Below are positions 1-5,851 of a stretch of DNA of 7,400 bases, one piece after another. The notes under the pieces were generated by a model. It did no database searches. It saw only the letters and a program-made list of their open reading frames with translations, and was not told where the DNA came from. Position numbers and translations under genes: made by a program. This DNA is from an uncultured Clostridia bacterium (GTDB lineage Bacteria > Bacillota > Clostridia > Oscillospirales > Ruminococcaceae): contig CAMWRN010000116.1 in the NCBI GenBank assembly GCA_947176675.1, positions 1 through 7,400 of the forward strand, given 5' to 3'. How positions within the stretch are numbered: the stretch's first letter is position 1; each line of letters begins with the position of its first letter.

Positions 1-1
1 C

Positions 2-352
2 GTTAGGGATTTCCGTCTTGAAAGCGAGTTTGACGTGCTTTTCTGTTCGGGAGTGCTGCACTTTATTCCAAATGAACTGCGGGAGGAAATTTTTGAGAAT
101 TACCGCACCCACACTGCGGAGAACGGCATACACGTAATGAATGTTTTTGTGAAAAAGCCGTTCATACCCGTCCCGCCCGATAAGGACAGCAGGAATTTTA
201 AATGGCTTTCGGGGGAGCTTTTTAGGTACTACACCGACTGGCTTCTGCACAGGTGCGACGAGGTCATATTTGACTGCAACAGTGGGAGTGTACCACACAA
301 GCATTGTATGGACATAGTAATTGCCGAAAATCGGAGGGAAGCTAATGAGTAA
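2..352 (+). CDS. Class I SAM-dependent methyltransferase (TehB-like), C-terminal part, 5' truncated by window edge
   Basis: The reading frame is open from base 2, so the gene starts outside the window; the visible part is 116 residues ending at TAA 350-352. It starts in the middle of the Rossmann-fold methyltransferase domain. The stretch FDVLFCSGVLHFIP is the typical strand-4 region of SAM methyltransferases (D-V-L-F followed by a GVLHFIP signature). It is followed by an ELREEIFENYRTHT helix, a GIHVMNVFVKKPFIP strand and an SGELFRYYTDW segment. I know this pattern from short TehB/tellurite-resistance-like methyltransferases of Clostridia; the substrate is unknown. The SAM-binding glycine motif (GxGxG) lies upstream and cannot be checked. 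The GTG at 35 is an internal valine codon and not a start, because the conserved fold continues upstream of it. The last 8 nt overlap the start of the HAD phosphatase gene, which suggests co-translation. Confidence 0.85.
   Translation, partial: VRDFRLESEFDVLFCSGVLHFIPNELREEIFENYRTHTAENGIHVMNVFVKKPFIPVPPDKDSRNFKWLSGELFRYYTDWLLHRCDEVIFDCNSGSVPHKHCMDIVIAENRREANE
333..338 (+). promoter_or_regulatory. Ribosome binding site of the HAD phosphatase gene
   Basis: GGAGGG lies 6 nt before ATG 345, inside the end of the methyltransferase gene. It selects ATG 345 over the in-frame TTG at 321, which lies upstream of this site and has no Shine-Dalgarno match of its own. Confidence 0.75.
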
Positions 353-1001
353 AAATTACAGTACGGTTTTATTCGATCTGGACGGCACGCTTACCGATTC
401 GTCTTCGGGAATTTTTAACTGTGTGAAGCATGCACTGACTTCGCTGGGACTGGAAATTCCCAATGATACGACGCTGAATAAATTTCTCGGACCGCCTTTG
501 ATACACTCTTTTAAGGAGTTCTGCGGACTGGACGAGGATACCGCGAGAGAGGCGGTAAGGCTTTATCGACAGCGGTATGAAACTGTTCTTACAGAGGAAA
601 ACGCTTTGTATGACGGTATTGAAGATATGCTGAAACGGCTTACCGACACGGGAGTGACTGCTGCGGTGGCTACTTCAAAGCCCGAAAAATACGCAGTAAG
701 GATTTTGGAGGGTTTTGGGATAAGGCGTTATTTCAAAGCGGTCTGCGGGGCAGATCCCGACGACGGCAAGACTGAAAAGGCGCACCTGATCAAAAAAGCT
801 CTCGAACAATGCGGTGTGACCGATCTCGGTACGGCGGTAATGGTCGGAGACAGGTCCTACGACATAGAGGGTGCAAAGTCGGCTGGAATTGCTTCTGTCG
901 GTGCGCTTTATGGATACGGCAGCCGTGCCGAGCTTGAAGAAGCGGGCGCGGACTATATAGCTTCCAAACCAAATGAAATTGTAAAAATTATTTTAAAATA
1001 A
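345..1001 (+). CDS. HAD-superfamily phosphatase, phosphoglycolate phosphatase/5'-nucleotidase-like
   Basis: This is a 218-residue cytoplasmic haloacid dehalogenase-fold hydrolase with a helical cap. All four HAD motifs are visible. Motif I is DLDGTLT (nucleophile D11, acid/base D13), motif II is ATSKP (T110), motif III is probably K145 in GKTEKAHLI, and motif IV is VGDRSYDIEGA (D169, D173, Mg2+ binding). The insert between motifs I and II (about residues 20-90) fits a C1 alpha-helical cap of the Gph type. The GPPLIHSF stretch around 49-56 matches Gram-positive members often labelled 5'-nucleotidase or phosphoglycolate phosphatase. The sequence does not fix the substrate; a nucleotide or sugar phosphate is plausible. 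The start is set by the GGAGGG site. The gene overlaps the methyltransferase by 8 nt and ends only 26 nt before purC, so it may be cotranscribed with the purine genes. Confidence 0.9.
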   Translation: MSKNYSTVLFDLDGTLTDSSSGIFNCVKHALTSLGLEIPNDTTLNKFLGPPLIHSFKEFCGLDEDTAREAVRLYRQRYETVLTEENALYDGIEDMLKRLTDTGVTAAVATSKPEKYAVRILEGFGIRRYFKAVCGADPDDGKTEKAHLIKKALEQCGVTDLGTAVMVGDRSYDIEGAKSAGIASVGALYGYGSRAELEEAGADYIASKPNEIVKIILK

Positions 1002-1014
1002 ACTATTATTTTTT

Positions 1015-1020
1015 GGAGGA
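1015..1020 (+). promoter_or_regulatory. Ribosome binding site of purC
   Basis: GGAGGA lies 7 nt before ATG 1028. An in-frame TTG at 1013 overlaps this site and would give five extra residues. The strong site and the resulting MANIEKKEQLYEG N-terminus favour ATG 1028. Confidence 0.8.
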
Positions 1021-1027
1021 ATTTAAA

Positions 1028-1744
1028 ATGGCAAACATTGAGAAAAAGGAACAGCTTTATGAGGGAAAGGCTAAGAAAGTCTTTTCAACAAACGATCCTG
1101 ATATGGTCATTGTTGATTATAAGGACGACGCTACCGCTTTCAACGGCGAGAAAAAAGGCACTATCCGCGGCAAGGGCGTTGTGAACAATAAGATGACAAA
1201 CTATATGTTCAAGCTTCTTGAAAAGGAGGGTATCCCCACACATCTTGTTGAGGAAATAAGCGACAGAGAGACTATCGTTAAAAAGGTTGAGATAGTTCCC
1301 CTTGAGGTTATTGTGAGAAACGTTGCGGCAGGCAGCTTTTCCAAAAAGCTTGGCATTGAGGAGGGTACTCCCCTGAAGCGTCCCACGCTGGAATTCAGCT
1401 ACAAGAACGACGACTTGGGCGACCCGTTCATTAACGACTACTACGCTCTCGGTCTCGGTCTTGCTACGCAGGAGGAAATTGATACTATTTCAAAGTACGC
1501 CTTTGCGGTAAATGATTTCATGCTGAAATTTTTCAAGGAACACGGCATTGATCTTATCGACTTCAAGATTGAATTCGGCAGATTCCACGGTCAGATACTG
1601 CTTGCGGACGAAATTTCTCCCGACACCTGCCGTTTCTGGGACAGCAAGACCCACGAGAAGCTTGACAAGGACCGTTTCCGCAGAGACATGGGCGGCGTAG
1701 AGGAAGCTTATCAGGAAATGATGAAGAGGATTTTCGGTGAATAA
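1028..1744 (+). CDS. purC: Phosphoribosylaminoimidazole-succinocarboxamide synthase (SAICAR synthetase)
   Basis: PurC joins CAIR and aspartate with ATP to give SAICAR in de novo purine synthesis (EC 6.3.2.6). The product has 238 residues, the usual length of the short bacterial form, with no fusion to PurE. The nucleotide-binding LYEGKAKKVF loop is at residues 10-19. The first SAICAR synthetase signature, PLEVIVRNVAAGS, is at 91-103. The second, LIDFKIEFG, is at 176-184. The metal/substrate segment LADEISPDTCRFWD is at 192-205. All look intact. Its 5' neighbour is a HAD phosphatase and not purE, the common partner in Clostridia. The next gene, the PurF paralogue, starts 85 nt downstream. No promoter or purine riboswitch fits in the 26 nt before the gene, so transcription probably starts further upstream. 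Confidence 0.98.
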   Translation: MANIEKKEQLYEGKAKKVFSTNDPDMVIVDYKDDATAFNGEKKGTIRGKGVVNNKMTNYMFKLLEKEGIPTHLVEEISDRETIVKKVEIVPLEVIVRNVAAGSFSKKLGIEEGTPLKRPTLEFSYKNDDLGDPFINDYYALGLGLATQEEIDTISKYAFAVNDFMLKFFKEHGIDLIDFKIEFGRFHGQILLADEISPDTCRFWDSKTHEKLDKDRFRRDMGGVEEAYQEMMKRIFGE

Positions 1745-1775
1745 ACCGAGTAAGCTGTAAAATTGATTTTTATCG

Positions 1776-1801
1776 GCTTCGGATATCTGATTTTCCGAAG
1801 C
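1776..1801 (+). other. Inverted repeat (hairpin) between purC and the PurF paralogue gene
   Basis: GCTTCGGA at 1776-1783 pairs perfectly with TCCGAAGC at 1794-1801 across a 10-nt loop. No T-run follows on the + strand (TGCGAACC comes next) or on the - strand, so it is not a convincing intrinsic terminator. It may be an RNA processing or stability element, or chance. The rest of the 85-nt gap shows no clear promoter. Confidence 0.4.
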
Positions 1802-1812
1802 TGCGAACCATG

Positions 1813-1818
1813 AAAGGA
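1813..1818 (+). promoter_or_regulatory. Ribosome binding site of the PurF paralogue gene
   Basis: AAAGGA lies 11 nt before ATG 1830, a slightly long spacing. No other ATG, GTG or TTG exists in this frame back to the stop at 1788-1790, so ATG 1830 is the only reasonable start. Confidence 0.6.
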
Positions 1819-1829
1819 TATTCATATAT

Positions 1830-3251
1830 ATGGGCGGATTTTTTGGAGCAGCCACAATAAACGACTGCATAAGCGACGTTTTCTTCGGTACAGACTATCA
1901 TTCTCACCTGGGCACAAGGCGCGGCGGTATGACCGCATATTCCCCGGAGCTTGGCTTTCAGAGAAGTATCCACAGCATTGAGAACTCGCCATTCAGGACA
2001 AAGTTTGAAAACGACATAGAAGCCATGCATGGCAGACTCTGCATAGGCTGTATCAGCGACAGCGACCCGCAGCCTATCCTGTTGAGGTCGAAAATGGGTG
2101 TTTACGCGGTCTGTAATATCGGAATAATCAATAACGCCGAGCAGCTCAGAAATGAGTTTGTGGACAACTGCTTTGCCAGCTTTGAGGCGATGAGCAGCGG
2201 AAGCGTTAATTCCAGCTCGCTGATAGGCGCGCTTATCTCTCAGAAGGGGTCTTTCGTTGAGGGTATTCGTTACGCGCAGGAAAAGATAGAGGGTACAATG
2301 TCCCTGCTTATCCTGACGGAGGACTGTATTATTGCCGCAAGGGACAAGAACGGACGTCTCCCTATTGTTATCGGCAAGGGTGTAAACGGCTATTGCTGTT
2401 CTTTTGAGTCATTCGCGTTTCAGAAGTTAGGCTACGAGACCTATCGTGAGCTTCTTCCCGGCGAGATAGTGAAGATCACCCATGAGAAGTGTGAGACTCT
2501 TGCGGAGGGTCACACAAATATGAATATATGCACCTTTTTGTGGACATATTACGGCTATCCCAACTCAATATACGAGGGTGTGACGGTTGAGACAATGCGT
2601 ACCCGCAACGGCGAGATCATGGCAGAGGCGGAGATGAAAAACGGTACTCTGCCTGATGTGGACTACGTTTGCGGCGTACCCGACTCGGGAATACCTCATG
2701 CTATCGGCTATGCCAACAAGAGCGGTATTCCGTTTGCCAGACCCTTTATAAAGTACACTCCCACATGGCCAAGAAGCTTTATGCCTCAAAATCAGGTCAT
2801 GCGGAACAAAGTCGCGAAAATGAAGCTTATCCCCGTACATGAGCTTATCGAAGGCAAGCGTTTGCTTTTCGTGGACGACAGCATTGTCCGCGGCACGCAG
2901 ATGAGGGAAACGGTGGAGTTCCTGTATTCAAACGGCGCAAAGGAAGTCCATATGCGTTCGGCTTGTCCGCCTATCATGTACGGCTGCAAATTTTTGAATT
3001 TCTCCAGAAGCACCTCGGAGCTTGATCTTATTGCGAGAAAGATCATCGACGAGCTTGAGGGCGCGGAGGGCGTGAAGTACATCAGCGAATACAGCGACAC
3101 CAACACCGAGCGCGGCAAAAAGCTGAGAGAAGAGATATGCCGCCGTCTGAAGCTTACTTCCATAGAGTTCCAGTCCCTTGAGGGCACTGTAAGAGCGGTG
3201 GGACTGCCTGCGGACAGTCTTTGCAGCTATTGCTGGAACGGAAAGGAATGA
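1830..3251 (+). CDS. Amidophosphoribosyltransferase-like protein (PurF paralogue) lacking the glutaminase nucleophile
   Basis: The product has 473 residues and aligns along its length with PurF encoded just downstream: an Ntn-type glutaminase domain (about 1-230) and a type I phosphoribosyltransferase domain (about 240-450). The PRPP motif LLFVDDSIVRGTQ (345-357) is intact. Cysteines 234, 386, 465 and 468 match the four 4Fe-4S ligands of Bacillus-type PurF. The amidotransferase half is degenerate. It begins MGGFFG where active enzymes expose Cys-Gly, so Gly2 replaces the catalytic cysteine. The HVRYST, AHNGN and NDTE glutamine-binding motifs read GCISDSD, CNIGI and NSSS. No cysteine codon lies upstream in frame, so a wrong start does not explain the loss. 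The flexible PRPP loop is KYTPTWPRSF instead of KNRYVGRTF. The stop overlaps the purF start (ATGA). I recall such paralogues in other Clostridia and Bacteroides. The function is unproven; ammonia-dependent phosphoribosylamine synthesis or a regulatory partner of PurF is possible. Confidence 0.93.
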   Translation: MGGFFGAATINDCISDVFFGTDYHSHLGTRRGGMTAYSPELGFQRSIHSIENSPFRTKFENDIEAMHGRLCIGCISDSDPQPILLRSKMGVYAVCNIGIINNAEQLRNEFVDNCFASFEAMSSGSVNSSSLIGALISQKGSFVEGIRYAQEKIEGTMSLLILTEDCIIAARDKNGRLPIVIGKGVNGYCCSFESFAFQKLGYETYRELLPGEIVKITHEKCETLAEGHTNMNICTFLWTYYGYPNSIYEGVTVETMRTRNGEIMAEAEMKNGTLPDVDYVCGVPDSGIPHAIGYANKSGIPFARPFIKYTPTWPRSFMPQNQVMRNKVAKMKLIPVHELIEGKRLLFVDDSIVRGTQMRETVEFLYSNGAKEVHMRSACPPIMYGCKFLNFSRSTSELDLIARKIIDELEGAEGVKYISEYSDTNTERGKKLREEICRRLKLTSIEFQSLEGTVRAVGLPADSLCSYCWNGKE

Positions 3252-4681
3252 GCGCGGTGTTCGGCGGTATACATGAAGAATGCGGAGTATTCGCAATTTA
3301 CAGCGACAAAACAATAGACGCGGCAATGCAGACATATATCGGTCTTTACGCTTTGCAGCACAGGGGACAGGAGTCCTGCGGCATAGTTGTAAACGACAGG
3401 GGCGTGTTCTCCTACCACAAGGACTTGGGACTTGTCCATGAGGTTTTTGACAAGGACACTCTTGCGGGTCTTGGTCAGGGAAATATTGCGGTGGGACACG
3501 TTCGGTATTCCACTACGGGAAACTCCAACCGTTCCAACGCTCAGCCGTTGGTGGTGCGGCATATAAAGGGTCCTATGGCAATCGCACACAACGGAAATCT
3601 TGTAAACGCCCGTGAGCTTCGCGAGGAGTATGAACTAAAAGGTGCGATTTTCCACAGCACTAACGACACGGAGGTAATTTCCTACGCCATAACGGAACAG
3701 CGGCTTGTGTGTCCGTCTATAGAAAAGGCGGTGGAAAACGCTTTGGGACGGCTTCGCGGTGCGTTTTCCATAGTGGTGATGTCCCCGAAAAAGCTTATTG
3801 CGGCAAGAGATCCGTTCGGCTTCCGTCCCCTTTCTCTTGGAAAGCTTGGGGACGCTTATGTGGTAGCTTCCGAGACATGCGCTTTCGACAGTATCGGCGC
3901 GGAGTTCATTCGGGACTTGCTCCCCGGAGAGCTTATAGTCATTGACGAAAACGGTGTGCGTTCCGTAAAGACGCACTGCGGCAAGGAAAAAAGCTCCATG
4001 TGCGTTTTTGAGTACGTTTATTTTGCCCGTCCCGATTCGATTATTGAGGGCGCAAGCGTACATCGCGCAAGACTCAGGGCGGGAGAATTTTTGTGGCAGG
4101 AACACCCTGTGGAAGCCGACGTTGTCATCGGCGTTCCCGACAGCGGTCTTGACGCGGCTCTGGGTCTGTCCAGAGAGTCGGGAATACCCTACGGCGTTGG
4201 CTTTATCAAAAATCGCTATGTGGGACGCACCTTTATCCAGCCCAATCAGGCGGACAGAACAAATTCCGTGAAGATAAAGCTTAACGTTGTTAAGGACACG
4301 GTTGAGGGCAAGCGTGTCATTCTTGTGGACGACAGTATCGTCCGCGGAACGACCTCAAAGCGTATCGTGAATCTTATCCGCGAGGCGGGTGCAAAGGAGA
4401 TACACATGAGGATATCCTGTCCTCCGTTTAAAAATCCCTGCTATTTCGGCACGGATATCGACAGCAGGGAAAATCTTATCGCTTGCAAGATGTCCGTAGA
4501 GGAGATAGCGAAGGAGATCGGCGCGGACACGCTGGGATATCTCAGCGTTGAGGGCGTAAGGCAGATCGCGGGGAAGGAAGCAGGGTGCGGCTTCTGCGAC
4601 GCCTGCTTCACGGGGAATTATCCTTGTCCCGTACCCAAGGAAATGCCAAAGGATAAGTTTGAGTTCAAAATTAAAAAGTAA
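3248..4681 (+). CDS. purF: Amidophosphoribosyltransferase (glutamine PRPP amidotransferase)
   Basis: PurF makes 5-phosphoribosylamine from PRPP and glutamine, the first committed step of purine synthesis (EC 2.4.2.14). The product has 477 residues, almost the B. subtilis length. ATG 3248 gives an 11-residue propeptide ending HEE before Cys12-Gly, exactly the B. subtilis arrangement; cleavage would expose the Ntn nucleophile. Glutamine-site residues are present: R86 in HVRYSTTG, N115-G116 in AHNGNLVN and D140 in NDTEV. The transferase domain has the flexible loop KNRYVGRTF (321-329) and the PRPP motif VILVDDSIVRGTT (357-369). The 4Fe-4S ligands are C252, C398, C447 and C450. The start overlaps the paralogue's stop by 4 nt (ATGA) and the AAGGA just upstream is too close to serve alone, so translational coupling is likely. 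The in-frame TTG 3221 would lengthen the propeptide and is less likely. Confidence 0.97.
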   Translation: MSAVFGGIHEECGVFAIYSDKTIDAAMQTYIGLYALQHRGQESCGIVVNDRGVFSYHKDLGLVHEVFDKDTLAGLGQGNIAVGHVRYSTTGNSNRSNAQPLVVRHIKGPMAIAHNGNLVNARELREEYELKGAIFHSTNDTEVISYAITEQRLVCPSIEKAVENALGRLRGAFSIVVMSPKKLIAARDPFGFRPLSLGKLGDAYVVASETCAFDSIGAEFIRDLLPGELIVIDENGVRSVKTHCGKEKSSMCVFEYVYFARPDSIIEGASVHRARLRAGEFLWQEHPVEADVVIGVPDSGLDAALGLSRESGIPYGVGFIKNRYVGRTFIQPNQADRTNSVKIKLNVVKDTVEGKRVILVDDSIVRGTTSKRIVNLIREAGAKEIHMRISCPPFKNPCYFGTDIDSRENLIACKMSVEEIAKEIGADTLGYLSVEGVRQIAGKEAGCGFCDACFTGNYPCPVPKEMPKDKFEFKIKK

Positions 4682-4693
4682 TATGAGTAACCG

Positions 4694-4699
4694 AAAGGA
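4694..4699 (+). promoter_or_regulatory. Ribosome binding site of purM
   Basis: AAAGGA lies 10 nt before ATG 4710. Two other in-frame starts, TTG 4659 and ATG 4683, lie upstream of it. ATG 4710 gives MKSFSESYKEAGVD, the normal PurM N-terminus, so it is preferred. Confidence 0.65.
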
Positions 4700-4709
4700 A
4701 TCAACAATT

Positions 4710-5747
4710 ATGAAAAGTTTTTCCGAAAGCTACAAGGAGGCGGGCGTTGACGTTACTGCCGGCTACAAAGCAGTTGAACTGATGAAGGCTCACGTTGCGA
4801 GGACTATGACAAGCGGCGTTATATCGGGTATCGGCGGCTTTGGAGGTCTGTTCGAGCTTGATATGACAGGTATTAAAAAGCCTGTTCTGGTTTCCGGAAC
4901 GGACGGCGTGGGCACGAAAATCAAGATCGCTTTCACCATGGACAGGCACAACACCGTAGGTATCGACTGCGTGGCAATGTGCGTGAACGATATTATTTGC
5001 AGCGGAGCAAAACCCCAGTTTTTCCTTGACTATATCGCCTGCGGAAAGAATATTCCCGAAAAAATTGCGAATATAGTTTCGGGCGTTGCGGAGGGCTGTG
5101 TGCAGGCGGGCTGCGCTCTTGTGGGCGGTGAGACCGCCGAGCACCCGGGTCTTATGCCCGACGAGGAGTACGACCTTGCGGGCTTTGCGGTAGGTATTGT
5201 TGACAAGGATAAGATTCTCGATCCCTCATGTCAGAAAGTCGGGGACGTGATGATCGCAATCAAGTCAAGCGGCGTGCATTCCAACGGCTTCTCGCTGGTA
5301 AGAAAGGTTTTCACGGTCAACGAGCAGAACCTTGCCAGACACCAGTCCGACTTGGGAACTACTCTCGGAGAATGTCTGCTGACCCCCACAAAGATCTATG
5401 TTAAAGCGGTAATGTCTCTGCTTGACGCGGTAAAGGTAAAGTCCCTGAGCCACATCACGGGCGGCGGTTTTTATGAAAATATTCCCCGTTCTCTTCCCAA
5501 CGGACTTTCCGCGAAAATCGCAAGATCGGACGTTCAGACCCTGCCTATTTTCGATCTTATCGCAAAGACGGGGAATATTCCCGAGCGGGATATGTTCAAC
5601 ACCTTCAACATGGGCGTGGGAATGTGCGTTGTCGTTGACAAAAACGACGCGGACAAGGCTATTGCTGCGATAAAGGCGGCAGGCGAGGACGCTTATGTTC
5701 TGGGCGAACTTGTTGAGAGCGACGAGGGCGTAATTATTGCAGATTAA
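4710..5747 (+). CDS. purM: Phosphoribosylformylglycinamidine cyclo-ligase (AIR synthetase)
   Basis: PurM closes the imidazole ring, converting FGAM to AIR with ATP (EC 6.3.3.1), and normally works as a homodimer. The product has 345 residues, a full-length family member. The N-terminal SYKEAGVDVTAG is the PurM hallmark. Other visible motifs are GTDGVGTKIK (63-72), the ATP/metal segment CVAMCVNDI (87-95), VGGETAEHPG (138-147), SSGVHSNGFSLVR (186-198), HITGGGF (248-254) and FNMGVGM (299-305). No frameshift or missing motif was seen. It starts 28 nt after the purF stop, and ATG 4710 was chosen over upstream in-frame starts from its ribosome binding site and conserved N-terminus. Two hairpins follow the gene before an unrelated hydrolase gene. 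Confidence 0.98.
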   Translation: MKSFSESYKEAGVDVTAGYKAVELMKAHVARTMTSGVISGIGGFGGLFELDMTGIKKPVLVSGTDGVGTKIKIAFTMDRHNTVGIDCVAMCVNDIICSGAKPQFFLDYIACGKNIPEKIANIVSGVAEGCVQAGCALVGGETAEHPGLMPDEEYDLAGFAVGIVDKDKILDPSCQKVGDVMIAIKSSGVHSNGFSLVRKVFTVNEQNLARHQSDLGTTLGECLLTPTKIYVKAVMSLLDAVKVKSLSHITGGGFYENIPRSLPNGLSAKIARSDVQTLPIFDLIAKTGNIPERDMFNTFNMGVGMCVVVDKNDADKAIAAIKAAGEDAYVLGELVESDEGVIIAD

Positions 5748-5752
5748 CTCGG

Positions 5753-5778
5753 TAAGGCGGAGGCTTGCCTCCGCCTTA
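5753..5778 (+). terminator. GC-rich hairpin after purM, possible terminator or attenuating structure
   Basis: TAAGGCGGAGG (5753-5763) pairs perfectly with CCTCCGCCTTA (5768-5778), an 11-bp stem with a CTTG tetraloop, starting 6 nt after the purM stop. Only GTTTAA follows, a weak T-run, so full termination is doubtful. It could instead stabilise the 3' end of the purC-purM mRNA or give partial read-through to purN. Confidence 0.55.
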
Positions 5779-5790
5779 GTTTAACATTCA

Positions 5791-5809
5791 GGCGGGTGAA
5801 ATTCCCGCC
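5791..5809 (+). other. Second hairpin between purM and the serine hydrolase gene
   Basis: GGCGGG (5791-5796) pairs with CCCGCC (5804-5809) around a 7-nt loop, and CTTTCAG follows. It sits 12 nt after the first hairpin. A weak terminator or a tandem processing structure is possible. The remaining 42 nt up to ATG 5852 show only the ribosome binding site. Confidence 0.4.
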
Positions 5810-5851
5810 CTTTCAGTAAGAGACGGCTTTTCGCGGCGTGAAAGGATAAAT

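Noticed and set aside
1002..1027. Purine riboswitch or PurR box upstream of purC
   Set aside because: The gap is only 26 nt and AT-rich, too short for a riboswitch, and no CCGAACA-like box was seen here or in the 1745-1829 gap.
1761..1795. Possible sigma-A promoter (TTGATT at 1763-1768, TCTGAT at 1786-1791) before the PurF paralogue gene
   Set aside because: The -10 match is poor and the candidate overlaps the inverted repeat; not strong enough to call.
1830..1832. Mis-called start hiding an N-terminal cysteine in the PurF paralogue
   Set aside because: From the in-frame stop at 1788-1790 to ATG 1830 there is no other start codon and no Cys codon, so the cysteine is really absent.
1830..3251. 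The PurF paralogue as a pseudogene
   Set aside because: The frame is intact over 473 codons, and the PRPP motif and presumed Fe-S cysteines are kept, so the protein seems under selection.
3635..4105. Long open frames on the - strand across the purF genes, purM and the hydrolase (for example 3635-4105 and 5870-6619)
   Set aside because: They lie antisense to genes with intact conserved motifs, and their translations show no recognisable domain. They are by-products of codon bias.
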